This document shows positions 16,361 to 25,717 of a DNA stretch of 36,577 nt, one piece after another (position 1 is the first letter of the stretch; each line of letters starts with the position of its first letter). A program made the translations under genes and the position numbers. The notes beneath the pieces were generated by a model. That model did not search any database. It was not told the origin of the DNA and worked only from the letters and a program-made list of their open reading frames with translations. Origin of the DNA: Pseudomonas sp. AKS31 (lineage in GTDB: Bacteria > Pseudomonadota > Gammaproteobacteria > Pseudomonadales > Pseudomonadaceae); NCBI RefSeq assembly GCF_023634765.1, contig NZ_JAMLFX010000001.1, positions 1,010,746-1,047,322 on the forward strand. Direction: 5' to 3'.

Positions 16361-17931
16361 GCGGTTTCGTCGACCCAGCGGTGTTCGAGACGGGTTTGGT
16401 TGCCTTGCGGCGGGGTGCCGTGGTGGCAGTCGATATCGCCGACGTTGAGCCCGCGATCGAGCAGACGCTGGCGCAGGGCAAACAGGTTGTTTTCGATCAG
16501 GTCCGCAGTGTACGGGCGTTCGGCCCACAGTTGGCTGGACAGGCTGCCGGCGATCAGTTGCGCCTGAATCTGCAGCGGCCCGAGCGGTTCCATGTCGAAC
16601 GCCAGATCGACGCGCCACAATTGTTGCCTGGGCTCGCGCTCATCGCGGCGCTCGTTCGGTTGCGGTTCTCGCTCCGGCGCTTCTTCACGCTGAAACTTGA
16701 CCTGCAACGGCACGATGTCCTGCAGGTTGCGCATGGGGATTTCCAGCTGCCAGGTGCTGAGCAGGCGCCCGTCGTCGGTGACGCCGGTCTGTTCCAGGCT
16801 CGACAGCTGATGGCTTTGCAGGCGCGAAACAGCGGCAGCGGCGAGGCGCAGCAACTGTTCCAGATCGCCTTCGCCGTCCAGGCTTTGCAGCAAACGCTCG
16901 GGCAGCGGGAAGCTGCTGGGTAGCGGTTTCGCGCTGACCTGGCCAAGCATGCCTAGCGCGTTGCGGACGAAACTCGGCAGCGCTTGCGCCAGGGTGTTGG
17001 CGGCGATGATCGCGTTGAAACTGGTGTTGCTCGGCAGGCCCGGGGTCAGTTGTGCGATCAGCTTGAGCAGGTCGGCTTTCATGTCCGGGGCTAGCGTCGG
17101 GTTCTGCCCGGTCAGCAGTTTGGCTTCGAGGAACGCGCCGCTGTTGGCCAAGGCCAGTGCCACGCCTTTGGCGGTACTCAGTTGCTGCACGTCCGGCAGG
17201 CTGGCGAGCAGTTTGTCGACCACGGCACGCAAATCCTGCGAGGTCTGATCGGTATCGCTCGGCAGGTTTTGCAACGCGTTCAGCAACCCCGTCAGGGAGG
17301 CCTGACGACTTTGCTGGCCGAGCAGTTGCTGACTCACGGCCAGTTGTTCCTGGCGGCTGCTCATCGGCAGGAATTTCAGGGTTTGTGCGTCTTCGACCAA
17401 TGCCGAAAGCAGGGTGCCGATGCGCAGCGGTTGCGGGCTGTCGATGGTCAGTGTGCTGCCGCTCTGTGCGGTGTTGAGCAGGCTGACCAAGGAGCGGAAT
17501 ACCGCCGCTTGCCCCGGCGTCTGCGGCAGCGCCTGCGAGGTCAGCACCTTGCCTTGCAGCAGTGTGCCGACCGGCAATTGCGCGGTGTCGATGCGGGTGA
17601 GGGCGGCGACGCTGCTGGCAATGGCTTGCTGCACGGTAATCGCCAGATTGCCCGCCGAGGGCTGGGTGATCGCCAGACTGGTGCCTTGGGGCAGCGGCAG
17701 ATTGCTGGTCGCCTGCACGGTGGTCTGGCGTCCGCCGTCGACGGTCACCTTGAGCAATAACTGAAAGGTCTGGTCCGCCTGCTTGAGCGACAACACCTCG
17801 GCCTTGGCGCTTTGCCCGGCGCCGATCAAGCCTTCGACCGGGGTCAGCAGCTTGAGCAGCTCACCGACCTGCGGGCGAACGGTCGCCGGGGTGGTGGGCG
17901 GGAGCGGGAGGATGTTCATTTCGCCTGTCAT
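16357..17931 (-). CDS. FliK-like flagellar hook-length control family protein
   Basis: From ATG 17931 the protein has 524 residues. The N-terminal two-thirds is Gln/Leu/Ser-rich and variable, like a molecular ruler. The C-terminal part (about 400-500) resembles the FliK C-terminal domain, with LQDIVPLQVKF, WRVDLAFDMEPLGPLQIQAQ and SSQLWAERPYT. True FliK meets FlhB through this domain, and here the partner gene is an FlhB tail paralogue overlapping by four bases. It is distinct from the main fliK expected elsewhere. An ATG at 17919 with AGG four bases before it is an alternative start; the frame is also open to 17976. Confidence 0.85.
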   Translation of the reverse strand: MTGEMNILPLPPTTPATVRPQVGELLKLLTPVEGLIGAGQSAKAEVLSLKQADQTFQLLLKVTVDGGRQTTVQATSNLPLPQGTSLAITQPSAGNLAITVQQAIASSVAALTRIDTAQLPVGTLLQGKVLTSQALPQTPGQAAVFRSLVSLLNTAQSGSTLTIDSPQPLRIGTLLSALVEDAQTLKFLPMSSRQEQLAVSQQLLGQQSRQASLTGLLNALQNLPSDTDQTSQDLRAVVDKLLASLPDVQQLSTAKGVALALANSGAFLEAKLLTGQNPTLAPDMKADLLKLIAQLTPGLPSNTSFNAIIAANTLAQALPSFVRNALGMLGQVSAKPLPSSFPLPERLLQSLDGEGDLEQLLRLAAAAVSRLQSHQLSSLEQTGVTDDGRLLSTWQLEIPMRNLQDIVPLQVKFQREEAPEREPQPNERRDEREPRQQLWRVDLAFDMEPLGPLQIQAQLIAGSLSSQLWAERPYTADLIENNLFALRQRLLDRGLNVGDIDCHHGTPPQGNQTRLEHRWVDETA

Positions 17932-17961
17932 ACGCGGACACAACCTGAGGAAAATGCACTC

Positions 17962-17988
17962 TTGAGAGTAAGGCACGGCATGTATAAT
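17962..17988 (+). promoter_or_regulatory. Candidate sigma-70 promoter of the ccm operon
   Basis: TTGAGA (17962-17967) and a perfect TATAAT (17983-17988) are separated by 15 bases, slightly shorter than ideal. The -10 lies within a small inverted repeat, CGGCAT-GTATA-ATGCCG (17976-17992), which could be an operator. Transcription would start near 17995, leaving a leader of about 135 bases before ccmA, in which I see no riboswitch. Confidence 0.55.
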
Positions 17989-18128
17989 GCCGCCCGTCTT
18001 GCGCTTCGTTCAAAAAACATAGCAATTGTTTGACCCAGCTCTCTAGATCGAGCCGTCAATGCGTCTATGCTGCATCTCTTTAACGGCCGCGCCAGAGCCG
18101 ACTTGAACCGTATAAGGCCCGTGATCCC

Positions 18129-18764
18129 TTGACCAGTCCTGTCCTGCAAACCGTTGCCCTCGCGTGTGAACGTGATCTCAGGTTGCTCTTCGAAAATCTC
18201 GAATTGAGACTGGCCAGTGGCGATATGGTGCAGATCAGCGGGCCCAACGGCAGCGGCAAAACCAGTTTGTTACGTTTGCTATCCGGGTTGATGCAGCCGA
18301 CCGCCGGACAAGTCCTGCTCAATGGCCAGCCGCTGACCGAACAACGCAGCGAACTCGCACGCAACCTGCTGTGGATCGGCCACGCCGCCGGGATCAAGGA
18401 TTTGCTCACCCCGGAAGAAAACCTCTCCTGGCTCTGTGCCCTGCATCATCCCGCCGAGCGCGACGCCATTTGGCAAGCGCTGGCAGCCGTAGGATTGCGC
18501 GGTTTCGAAGATGTTCCCTGCCACAGCCTGTCCGCCGGTCAGCAACGCCGCGTGGCGCTGGCGCGTTTGTATCTGGACAGCCCGCCGCTGTGGATTCTCG
18601 ATGAGCCGTTTACCGCATTGGACAAGCAGGGCGTGGCGCAACTGGAAGAACACTTGGCCGGGCACTGCGAGCGCGGCGGTCTGGTGGTGTTGACCACGCA
18701 CCACACGCTGAGCCGGATGCCGGCCGGTTATCGCGACATCGATCTGGGGAACTGGGCAGTATGA
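18129..18764 (+). CDS. ccmA: Heme exporter ATP-binding protein CcmA
   Basis: CcmA is the ATPase of the CcmABCD complex in system I cytochrome c maturation; ATP hydrolysis releases heme-loaded CcmE. The 211-residue ABC protein has Walker [12 protein letters not shown] (residues about 38-48), signature [14 protein letters not shown], Walker B LWILDEPF and a switch histidine in VLTTHHTL. The only suitable start is TTG 18129, with AAGG 11 bases upstream; GTG 18121 is out of frame. Its stop overlaps the ccmB start by four bases. Confidence 0.95.
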   Translation: MTSPVLQTVALACERDLRLLFENLELRLASGDMVQISGPNGSGKTSLLRLLSGLMQPTAGQVLLNGQPLTEQRSELARNLLWIGHAAGIKDLLTPEENLSWLCALHHPAERDAIWQALAAVGLRGFEDVPCHSLSAGQQRRVALARLYLDSPPLWILDEPFTALDKQGVAQLEEHLAGHCERGGLVVLTTHHTLSRMPAGYRDIDLGNWAV

Positions 18765-19429
18765 GTGTGTTTGGCCTGCTGGTTGCCCGTGAATCCCGAC
18801 TGCTGTTTCGCCGCCCGGCGGAACTGGCCAATCCGCTGATTTTCTTTGCCATCGTCATCGCTTTGTTCCCGCTTGCCGTCGGCCCGGAAACTCAAGTGTT
18901 GCAAAACCTGTCTCCCGGGTTAGTCTGGGTGGCGGCGCTTTTGTCAGTCCTGCTCTCGCTGGACGGGCTTTTCCGCAGTGATTTCGAAGACGGATCCCTG
19001 GAACAGTGGGTCCTTTCGTCGCACCCGCTGCCACTTCTGGTCTTGGCCAAGGTGCTGGCACACTGGCTCTTCTCCGGTCTGGCACTGGTTTTGCTCTCAC
19101 CGCTGCTGGCGTTGATGCTCGGTTTGCCTGCTGCCTGTCTGCCGGTTTTGCTGCTTTCGTTGCTGCTGGGAACACCGGTGCTGAGCTTGCTCGGCGCGGT
19201 GGGCGCGGCACTGACGGTCGGTCTGAAACGTGGCGGTCTGTTGCTGGCGCTGCTGATTCTGCCGTTGTACATCCCGGTGTTGATCCTTGGCAGTGGCGCC
19301 TTGCAGGCCGCGTTGCAAGGCATGCCGGCGACCGGGTATCTGCTGTGGCTTGGTAGCCTGACCGCTCTGGCGATCACCCTGACACCGTTTGCAATAGCTG
19401 CTGGCCTGAAGATCAGCGTCGGCGAATAA
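18761..19429 (+). CDS. ccmB: Heme exporter membrane protein CcmB
   Basis: CcmB is the six-helix membrane partner of CcmA. The 222 residues include hydrophobic segments [48 protein letters not shown] and [18 protein letters not shown]. The family motif around [10 protein letters not shown] lies in the first cytoplasmic loop. ATG 18761 overlaps ccmA. A 78-base gap with a 19-base palindrome separates it from ccmC, the longest gap within the ccm operon. Confidence 0.94.
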   Translation: MSVFGLLVARESRLLFRRPAELANPLIFFAIVIALFPLAVGPETQVLQNLSPGLVWVAALLSVLLSLDGLFRSDFEDGSLEQWVLSSHPLPLLVLAKVLAHWLFSGLALVLLSPLLALMLGLPAACLPVLLLSLLLGTPVLSLLGAVGAALTVGLKRGGLLLALLILPLYIPVLILGSGALQAALQGMPATGYLLWLGSLTALAITLTPFAIAAGLKISVGE

Positions 19430-19435
19430 TGAGGT

Positions 19436-19454
19436 CTGGTTAAAATTTAACCAG
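19436..19454. repeat. Perfect AT-rich 19-base inverted repeat between ccmB and ccmC
   Basis: CTGGTTAAA-A-TTTAACCAG is a 9+1+9 palindrome six bases past the ccmB stop. There is no T-run after it and no room for a hairpin loop without losing central pairs, so it looks more like a protein-binding site than a terminator. It might be a site for internal control of ccmC. No known regulator is assigned. Confidence 0.6.
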
Positions 19455-19507
19455 CAAAGACCCTGAGACTGCTCACACCGATGAGCGGCACCCGTGATGG
19501 AAACAGT

Positions 19508-20263
19508 ATGAACTGGACCTGGTTTCACAAGCTCGGCTCGCCCAAGTGGTTCTACGGCATCAGCAGCAAGTTCTTGCCATGGCTGAGCATTGCAGCGTTG
19601 CTGTTGATTGGTGTCGGCGTCGTTTGGGGCCTGGCCTTCGCGCCGCCGGATTACCAGCAAGGCAACAGCTTTCGCATCATCTATATCCACGTACCCGCCG
19701 CGATGCTCGCTCAGTCGATCTACGTGATGCTGGCGGTGTGCGGCGTGGTCGGGCTGGTGTGGAAGATGAAACTGGCCGATGTCGCCCTGCAATGCGCCGC
19801 ACCGATCGGCGCGTGGATGACCGCCGTAGCGCTGGTCACCGGGGCAATCTGGGGCAAACCGACGTGGGGTTCGTGGTGGGTGTGGGATGCGCGTCTGACC
19901 TCGATGCTGATTCTGCTGTTCCTGTATTTCGGCGTGATTGCGCTGGGCAATGCCATCAGCAACCGCGACAGCGCCGCCAAGGCCTGTGCGGTGTTGGCCA
20001 TCGTCGGTGTGATCAACATTCCGATCATCAAATACTCGGTGGAGTGGTGGAATACCCTGCACCAGGGTGCGACCTTCACCCTCACTGAAAAACCGGCGAT
20101 GCCTGCCGAGATGTGGCTGCCACTGCTGCTGACGGTGCTGGGTTTCTACTGCTTCTTCGGCGCCGTGCTGTTGTTGCGCATGCGTCTTGAAGTGCTCAAG
20201 CGTGAGGCTCGCGCCAGTTGGGTGAAAGAAGAAGTGCAGCACAGTCTGGAGGCCGCTCGATGA
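19508..20263 (+). CDS. ccmC: Heme-handling membrane protein CcmC
   Basis: CcmC binds heme at the periplasmic face and passes it to CcmE. From ATG 19508 it has 251 residues and six membrane helices. The tryptophan-rich heme motif reads [16 protein letters not shown], flanked by histidine-containing loops (IYIHVPAAM and WWNTLHQG). ATG 19508 has GGA at good spacing and gives [12 protein letters not shown], the family N-terminus; an ATG at 19481 would add nine residues. The stop overlaps ccmD. Confidence 0.95.
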   Translation: MNWTWFHKLGSPKWFYGISSKFLPWLSIAALLLIGVGVVWGLAFAPPDYQQGNSFRIIYIHVPAAMLAQSIYVMLAVCGVVGLVWKMKLADVALQCAAPIGAWMTAVALVTGAIWGKPTWGSWWVWDARLTSMLILLFLYFGVIALGNAISNRDSAAKACAVLAIVGVINIPIIKYSVEWWNTLHQGATFTLTEKPAMPAEMWLPLLLTVLGFYCFFGAVLLLRMRLEVLKREARASWVKEEVQHSLEAAR

Positions 20264-20436
20264 GTTTTGCTTCATTCGGCGACTTCCTCGCCATGGGCCA
20301 TCATGGCCTGTATGTCTGGTCGGCCTACGGCATCTGTCTGGCGGTGCTGATCCTCAACGTGGTGGCGCCGATCGCGGCCCGCAAGCGTTATCTGCAACAA
20401 GAGGCGCGTCGTCTGCGCCGGGAGAACAGCAAGTGA
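20260..20436 (+). CDS. ccmD: Heme exporter small subunit CcmD
   Basis: CcmD is a 58-residue single-pass protein that stabilises CcmC and CcmE and is needed to release holo-Ccm[21 protein letters not shown] precedes a membrane helix (about 20-38), then a basic tail [18 protein letters not shown]. Its ATG overlaps the ccmC stop (ATGA) and its stop overlaps the GTG of ccmE, so translation is coupled through all three. Confidence 0.93.
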   Translation: MSFASFGDFLAMGHHGLYVWSAYGICLAVLILNVVAPIAARKRYLQQEARRLRRENSK

Positions 20437-20888
20437 ATCCGCTGCGCAAGAAACGTCTGATCATCATTCTGGCCATTCTGGTCGGGGTCGGCGCTGCCGT
20501 CGGCCTGGCCCTCAGCGCCCTGCAGCAGAACATCAATCTGTTCTACACGCCGACCCAGATCGCCAATGGCGAAGCGCCGCAAGACACGCGCATCCGCGCC
20601 GGCGGCATGGTCGAGAAGGGCTCGCTGCAACGCTCGCCGGATTCGCTCGACGTCAAATTCGTCGTCACCGACTTCAACAAATCCGTGACCATCGCCTACC
20701 GTGGCATCCTCCCGGATCTGTTTCGCGAAGGGCAGGGCATCGTTGCCCTCGGCAAGCTCAACGCCGACGGCGTGGTGGTGGCCGATGAAGTGCTGGCCAA
20801 GCACGACGAGAAATACATGCCACCGGAAGTGACCAAAGCCTTGAAAGACAGCGGTCAATCCGCGCCAACGCCTGCGAAGGAGGGTTGA
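20433..20888 (+). CDS. ccmE: Heme chaperone CcmE
   Basis: CcmE carries heme covalently in the periplasm from CcmC to the CcmF/H lyase. The 151-residue protein has a basic N-terminus, one membrane anchor ([20 protein letters not shown]) and an OB-fold domain. The heme-binding histidine is in [11 protein letters not shown], near residue 125, where the nearby tyrosine is also conserved. Translation starts at GTG 20433 overlapping the ccmD stop. ccmF begins three bases after its stop. Confidence 0.95.
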   Translation: MNPLRKKRLIIILAILVGVGAAVGLALSALQQNINLFYTPTQIANGEAPQDTRIRAGGMVEKGSLQRSPDSLDVKFVVTDFNKSVTIAYRGILPDLFREGQGIVALGKLNADGVVVADEVLAKHDEKYMPPEVTKALKDSGQSAPTPAKEG

Positions 20889-20891
20889 TCG

Positions 20892-22880
20892 ATGAGTTCG
20901 GCAATTTTTATTCCTGAGCTCGGCCATCTGGCGATGATTCTGGCCCTGTGTTTTGCCCTGGTGCAGGCCGTGGTGCCCTTGGTCGGTGCCTGGCGCGGCG
21001 ACCGTTTCTGGATGAGTCTGGCCCAGCCGGCCGCGTGGGGGCAGTTTGCGTTTTTGCTGTTCGCGTTCGGCATTCTGACCTACGCGTTCATGACCGATGA
21101 CTTCTCTGTCGCCTATGTCGCCAACAACTCCAACACCGCGTTGCCGTGGTACTACAAATTCAGCGCCGTATGGGGCGCCCACGAAGGTTCGTTGCTGCTC
21201 TGGGCACTGATTCTTGGCGGCTGGACCTTCGCCGTGTCGGTGTTCTCCCGGCAGTTGCCGCAGGTAATGCTGGCGCGGGTGCTGGCGGTGATGGGCATGA
21301 TCAGCACCGGTTTCCTGCTGTTCCTGATCCTCACGTCCAACCCGTTCAAGCGCATCCTGCCGCAAATGCCCAGCAATGGCGCTGACCTCAATCCACTGTT
21401 GCAAGACATCGGCCTGATCGTTCATCCGCCGATGTTGTACATGGGTTACGTCGGCTTTTCGGTGGCGTTCGCCTTCGCCATCGCGGCGTTGATGGGCGGT
21501 CGTCTCGATGCGGCGTGGGCGCGCTGGTCGCGTCCGTGGACGATCGTCGCCTGGGCGTTCCTCGGTATTGGCATCACCCTCGGTTCGTGGTGGGCCTACT
21601 ACGAACTCGGCTGGGGTGGCTGGTGGTTCTGGGACCCGGTGGAAAACGCCTCCTTCATGCCTTGGCTGGTCGGCACTGCGCTGATCCACTCGCTGGCGGT
21701 CACGGAAAAACGTGGCGTGTTCAAGAGCTGGACCGTGTTGCTGGCGATCGCCGCGTTCTCCCTGAGCCTGCTCGGCACCTTCCTCGTACGTTCCGGCGTG
21801 CTGACTTCGGTGCATGCGTTTGCCTCCGATCCGGAGCGCGGCGTGTTCATCCTGATCTTCCTGTTGTTTGTGGTCGGCGGCTCGCTGACGCTGTTCGCCC
21901 TGCGCGCGCCAGTGGTCAAGAGTCAGGTCGGGTTCAACCTGTGGTCGAGGGAAACCCTGCTGCTGGGCAATAACCTGGTGTTGGTGGTGGCGGCGTCGAT
22001 GATCCTGCTTGGCACGCTGTACCCGCTGATTCTCGATGCCCTGAGCGGCGCGAAAATGTCGGTCGGCCCGCCGTACTTCAACGCGCTGTTCATCCCGTTG
22101 ATGGGGTTGCTGATGGTGGTGATGGCGATCGGCGTGATCGTGCGCTGGAAGGACACCCCGGTGAAGTGGCTGGCCGGCATGCTCACGCCAGTGCTGCTCG
22201 GCAGCGTTGCGCTGGCAGTGGTGGCCGGTGTCGCTTACGGCGATTTCAACTGGGCGGTGATCGCGACTTTCCTGCTCGCTGCATGGGTGTTGCTCGCCGG
22301 TGTGCGTGACATCGTCGACAAGACTCGCCACAAAGGTCTGATCAAAGGTCTGCCAACCCTGACTCGCAGCTATTGGGGCATGCAGATTGCCCACCTCGGC
22401 ATCGCCGTTTGTGCGTTGGGCGTGGTGTTGTCGAGCCAGAACAGTGCCGAACGCGACCTGCGTCTGGCGCCGGGCGAGTCGATGGACCTGGCCGGTTATC
22501 ACTTCATCTTCGAAGGCGCCAAGCACTTCGAAGGGCCGAACTTTACGTCGGACAAAGGCACCATTCGGGTGATCCGCGACGGCAAGGAAATCAGCGTGCT
22601 GCACCCGGAAAAACGTCTGTACACCGTGCAAAGTTCGATGATGACCGAAGCCGGCATCGACGCTGGTTTCACCCGTGACCTTTACGTCGCCCTCGGTGAG
22701 CCGCTGGACAACGGCGCGTGGGCGGTGCGCGTGCACGTCAAACCGTTTGTGCGCTGGATCTGGTTCGGCGGTTTGCTCACAGGTCTGGGTGGTTTGCTGG
22801 CGGCGCTGGATCGACGTTATCGGGTCAAGGTGAAAGCCAAGGTGCGTGAAGCACTGGGCATGACGGGAGCGGCTGCATGA
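20892..22880 (+). CDS. ccmF: Cytochrome c heme lyase subunit CcmF
   Basis: CcmF is the large membrane subunit of the system I heme lyase that joins heme to apocytochrome c. The 662-residue protein has about 15 membrane helices. The tryptophan-rich WWD motif is WGGWWFWDPVENASFMPWL (near residue 240), and histidines in VHPPML and WGAHEGSLL fit the heme ligand positions. A large periplasmic loop lies near the C-terminus (about 510-610). Its stop overlaps ccmG by four bases. Confidence 0.97.
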   Translation: MSSAIFIPELGHLAMILALCFALVQAVVPLVGAWRGDRFWMSLAQPAAWGQFAFLLFAFGILTYAFMTDDFSVAYVANNSNTALPWYYKFSAVWGAHEGSLLLWALILGGWTFAVSVFSRQLPQVMLARVLAVMGMISTGFLLFLILTSNPFKRILPQMPSNGADLNPLLQDIGLIVHPPMLYMGYVGFSVAFAFAIAALMGGRLDAAWARWSRPWTIVAWAFLGIGITLGSWWAYYELGWGGWWFWDPVENASFMPWLVGTALIHSLAVTEKRGVFKSWTVLLAIAAFSLSLLGTFLVRSGVLTSVHAFASDPERGVFILIFLLFVVGGSLTLFALRAPVVKSQVGFNLWSRETLLLGNNLVLVVAASMILLGTLYPLILDALSGAKMSVGPPYFNALFIPLMGLLMVVMAIGVIVRWKDTPVKWLAGMLTPVLLGSVALAVVAGVAYGDFNWAVIATFLLAAWVLLAGVRDIVDKTRHKGLIKGLPTLTRSYWGMQIAHLGIAVCALGVVLSSQNSAERDLRLAPGESMDLAGYHFIFEGAKHFEGPNFTSDKGTIRVIRDGKEISVLHPEKRLYTVQSSMMTEAGIDAGFTRDLYVALGEPLDNGAWAVRVHVKPFVRWIWFGGLLTGLGGLLAALDRRYRVKVKAKVREALGMTGAAA

Positions 22881-23413
22881 GACGTTGGTTGATGCTGGTG
22901 CCACTGGCGATTTTCCTGCTGGTGGCGGTGTTTCTTTATCGCGGTCTGTACCTTGATCCGGCGGAGCTGCCGTCGGCGATGATCAATAAGCCGTTCCCGG
23001 AGTTTTCCCTGCCCAACGTGCAGGGCGACAAGGCCCTGACCAAGGCTGACATTCTCGGTAAACCGGCGCTGGTCAACGTGTGGGGCACCTGGTGCATTTC
23101 CTGCCGGGTCGAGCATCCGGTGCTGAACAAACTCGCCGAGCGTGGCGTGGTGATCTACGGGATCAACTACAAGGACACCAACGCCGATGCCTTGAAGTGG
23201 CTGGCCGAATTCCACAATCCGTACGCGTTGGATATCCGTGACGAAGAGGGCTCGCTGGGCCTCAATCTGGGCGTCTATGGCGCACCGGAAACCTTCTTCA
23301 TCGACGCCAAGGGCATCATCCGCGACAAGTACGTCGGGGTGATCGACGAGCAGGTCTGGCGCGAAAAACTCGCGGCCAAGTATCAGGCGCTGGTCGACGA
23401 GGCCAAGCCATGA
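22877..23413 (+). CDS. ccmG: Thiol:disulfide interchange protein CcmG (DsbE)
   Basis: CcmG is a membrane-tethered thioredoxin-like protein that keeps apocytochrome CXXCH cysteines reduced before heme attachment. The 178-residue protein has an N-terminal anchor (MLVPLAIFLLVAVFLY) and the active site WGTWCISCRVEHP. GAPETFFIDAKG holds the conserved cis-proline region. ATG overlaps with both ccmF and ccmH indicate coupled translation. Confidence 0.95.
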   Translation: MRRWLMLVPLAIFLLVAVFLYRGLYLDPAELPSAMINKPFPEFSLPNVQGDKALTKADILGKPALVNVWGTWCISCRVEHPVLNKLAERGVVIYGINYKDTNADALKWLAEFHNPYALDIRDEEGSLGLNLGVYGAPETFFIDAKGIIRDKYVGVIDEQVWREKLAAKYQALVDEAKP

Positions 23414-23880
23414 AGCGTTTTCTCGCTGCCGTGGTTCTGGGCTTGAGTCTGGCCGGTGTCGCCCATGCTGCTATTGATACGTATGAGTTCGCCAAAGAAG
23501 GTGATCGCGAGCGTTTCCGTGAACTGACCAAGGAGCTGCGCTGCCCCAAGTGCCAGAACCAGGACATTGCCGACTCCAACGCACCAATTGCCGCGGACTT
23601 GCGCAAAGAGATTTTCCGTATGCTCGGCGAGGGCAAGGACAACCAGCAGATCATCGACTTCATGGTGGATCGCTACGGTGATTTCGTCCGCTACAAACCG
23701 GCACTCAATGCCAAGACCGCACTGCTGTGGTTCGGCCCGGCCGGGCTGCTGCTCGGTGGTGTTGTGGTGATCGCGGTGATTGTCCGCCGTCGTCGCGGCC
23801 AGCGCGCCGAGACCCCGCAAGCGCTGTCCAGTGAAGAGCGTCAGCGCCTCGACCAACTGTTGGATAAAAACCAAGAATGA
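23410..23880 (+). CDS. ccmH: Cytochrome c maturation protein CcmH (CycL)
   Basis: CcmH is a periplasmic-facing thiol-reductase partner of the heme lyase. The 156-residue protein has a cleavable-looking signal ([20 protein letters not shown]), the redox motif [19 protein letters not shown], a helical domain with [10 protein letters not shown], and a C-terminal membrane helix ([20 protein letters not shown]). The TPR part fused to CcmH in enterics is a separate gene here, ccmI, overlapping by four bases. Confidence 0.95.
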   Translation: MKRFLAAVVLGLSLAGVAHAAIDTYEFAKEGDRERFRELTKELRCPKCQNQDIADSNAPIAADLRKEIFRMLGEGKDNQQIIDFMVDRYGDFVRYKPALNAKTALLWFGPAGLLLGGVVVIAVIVRRRRGQRAETPQALSSEERQRLDQLLDKNQE

Positions 23881-25079
23881 TTGATTTCTGGCTTGCCGCA
23901 GGGCTGTTGCTTCTGGTCGCCCTGAGTTTTCTGCTGATCCCGGTGCTGCGTGAACGACGCGCCCAGCGTGAAGAGGATCGTACTGCCCTGAACGTTGCGC
24001 TGTATCAGGAACGTGTCGCCGAGTTGCAGTCGCAACAGGCTGAAGGCGTGCTCGACGCGGCGCAAATGGACAGCGGCCGCGCCGAGGCTGCGCGTGAGCT
24101 GCTGGCGGATACCGAAGGCGTTGCCGCACCGCGTGTGTCGAAGCTGGGTAAACCCTTGCCGTTGCTGGCGGCAATATTGGTGCCGGTGTTGGGCCTGGGC
24201 CTGTATCTGCATTTCGGTGCGGCCGACAAGGTCGAACTGACCCGCGAATTCGCCCAGGCACCGCAGTCGATGGAAGAGATGACCCAACGTCTGGAGCGTG
24301 CCGTCGCGGCGCAACCGGATTCTGCCGAAGGCCTGTATTTCCTCGGCCGGACCTACATGGCGCAAGAGCGCCCGGCGGACGCGGCGAAGATGTTCGAACG
24401 TGCTGCCAATCTGGCCGGTCGTCAACCGGAACTCCTCGGCCAGTGGGCACAGGCGCAATACTTTGCTGACGGCAAGAAGTGGTCGGCGAAGATTCAGGCG
24501 CTGACTGACGAAGCGCTGAAGGCGGATCCGAAAGAAGTCACCAGCCTGGGTCTGCTCGGCATCGCCGCGTTTGAAGGCGAGCGTTATCAGGAAGCCATCG
24601 ATTACTGGAACCGCTTGCTGGCGCAATTGCCGCCGGAGGATAGCTCCCGTGCCGCGCTGCAAGGCGGGATCACACGCGCCGCCGAGCGACTGCAAGCCAG
24701 CGGTGGCAAGGTCGCTCAGGCCCCCGTACCCGCGAAAGCTGCGCTGTTGAAAGTCAGCGTCGATCTGGCCAGCGAACTGAGAAGCAAAGTGCAGCCGGGC
24801 GACAGCGTGTTCATCTTTGCCCGCGCGACGTCCGGTCCGCCGGCACCGCTGGCGGCCAAACGCCTGACCGTGGCCGATCTGCCGGTGACCGTCGAACTGG
24901 GCGATGCCGACGCAATGATGCCGCAGTTGAAACTGTCGAACTTCCCTGAAGTCCAACTGGTTGCGCGCATCTCCCGCGCTGGCCAACCGACTGCCGGCGA
25001 GTGGGTCGGTCGCAGCGGCCCTCTGGCCAGCAGCACCACTGCGCTACAAAAACTGACCATCGACAGCCCGGACAAATAG
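23877..25079 (+). CDS. ccmI: Cytochrome c maturation TPR protein CcmI (CycH)
   Basis: CcmI is an apocytochrome chaperone that presents substrates to the CcmF/CcmH lyase. The 400-residue protein has two N-terminal membrane helices (about 2-22 and 95-115) flanking a cytoplasmic leucine-zipper-like segment ([18 protein letters not shown]), then periplasmic TPR repeats ([35 protein letters not shown]) and a C-terminal beta-rich domain (about 280-395). It is the last ccm gene. Confidence 0.94.
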   Translation: MIDFWLAAGLLLLVALSFLLIPVLRERRAQREEDRTALNVALYQERVAELQSQQAEGVLDAAQMDSGRAEAARELLADTEGVAAPRVSKLGKPLPLLAAILVPVLGLGLYLHFGAADKVELTREFAQAPQSMEEMTQRLERAVAAQPDSAEGLYFLGRTYMAQERPADAAKMFERAANLAGRQPELLGQWAQAQYFADGKKWSAKIQALTDEALKADPKEVTSLGLLGIAAFEGERYQEAIDYWNRLLAQLPPEDSSRAALQGGITRAAERLQASGGKVAQAPVPAKAALLKVSVDLASELRSKVQPGDSVFIFARATSGPPAPLAAKRLTVADLPVTVELGDADAMMPQLKLSNFPEVQLVARISRAGQPTAGEWVGRSGPLASSTTALQKLTIDSPDK

Positions 25080-25104
25080 CCGGACACAACAGGAAAGCAC
25101 CGCC

Positions 25105-25509
25105 ATGCACACCATCGCCCGAATCACAGTCCTCACACTGGCCCTGGGCTTGAGTGCATGTGCGGTGCAACGACCGGAACCGACCACCAACCTGCCGCCG
25201 ATCCCGCCGTCTCAGCCAAGTCCGACGCCGTCGACCTCACCGACGCCGGGCAAAAGCATCCCGGCCAAGCCGTCGAAACCGGTCCCGCGCACCTCGGCCA
25301 GCTTCGCCCCGCCACCGGGCGGCAATAGCCACTGGGACCAGAAACTCGGCGTCTACGTCCTCGACGACCAGACCAACACCTTCTACCGCCAGCGCACCTA
25401 CTACCGCTGGAACAACGGCTGGAGCCGCTCGGTCAGCCCCAACGGCCCTTGGGAAGACACCAACATCCACGGTGTGCCACCGGGGTTGGGCAAACAGTTC
25501 GGGCAGTGA
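25105..25509 (+). CDS. Small proline-rich lipoprotein of unknown function
   Basis: The 134-residue protein has a lipoprotein signal with lipobox LSAC and acylated Cys19. A Pro/Ser/Thr-rich linker (about 22-70) follows, then a compact aromatic-rich end (DDQTNTFYRQRTYYRWNNGW and GVPPGLGKQFGQ). I do not recognise a functional family. It lies 25 bases beyond ccmI and ends at a strong terminator, so it may be the last gene of the ccm transcript. Confidence 0.85.
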   Translation: MHTIARITVLTLALGLSACAVQRPEPTTNLPPIPPSQPSPTPSTSPTPGKSIPAKPSKPVPRTSASFAPPPGGNSHWDQKLGVYVLDDQTNTFYRQRTYYRWNNGWSRSVSPNGPWEDTNIHGVPPGLGKQFGQ

Positions 25510-25512
25510 ATG

Positions 25513-25540
25513 AAAACGGCGATCTTCGGATCGCCGTTTT
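25513..25540. terminator. Bidirectional intrinsic terminator at the end of the ccm region
   Basis: AAAACGGCGATC-TTCG-GATCGCCGTTTT is a perfect 12-bp stem with a stable UUCG tetraloop and a T-run, placed three bases past the lipoprotein stop. A and T runs on opposite ends make it work in both directions. Beyond it, 25541-25660 contains no gene that I can see. Confidence 0.93.
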
Positions 25541-25661
25541 GCTGTGTGCCTGTTGGGTGCTCACAGAAGTTGCTCATGGAAGTGCTGCACAACGCTCAGC
25601 GTTTAGCGGTTTCAATCACACTCTGTAAAACAACCAGACGTCGTTCTGCCAATTTCTGTGC

Positions 25662-25690
25662 TTGAGTAAAGATAACTCTAGAGTTATTTT
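25662..25690 (+). promoter_or_regulatory. hicAB promoter with embedded palindromic operator
   Basis: TTGAGT (25662-25667) and TATTTT (25685-25690) are 17 bases apart. Between them lies the perfect 16-base palindrome ATAACTCT-AGAGTTAT (25672-25687), which overlaps the -10. This is the expected layout for autorepression by the DNA-binding antitoxin HicB, whose C-terminus is a ribbon-helix-helix domain. The hicA start lies 28 bases further on. Confidence 0.72.
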
Positions 25691-25717
25691 TGTGAGGCCA
25701 AGGCAAGGAGGCGGTTG

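Noticed and set aside
20388..22904. An 838-codon open frame on the minus strand opposite ccmD-ccmG
   Set aside because: It is an antisense shadow of ccmE/ccmF in high-GC DNA. Its translation is rich in His, Gln, Arg and Asp with no domain, while the plus strand encodes unmistakable Ccm proteins.
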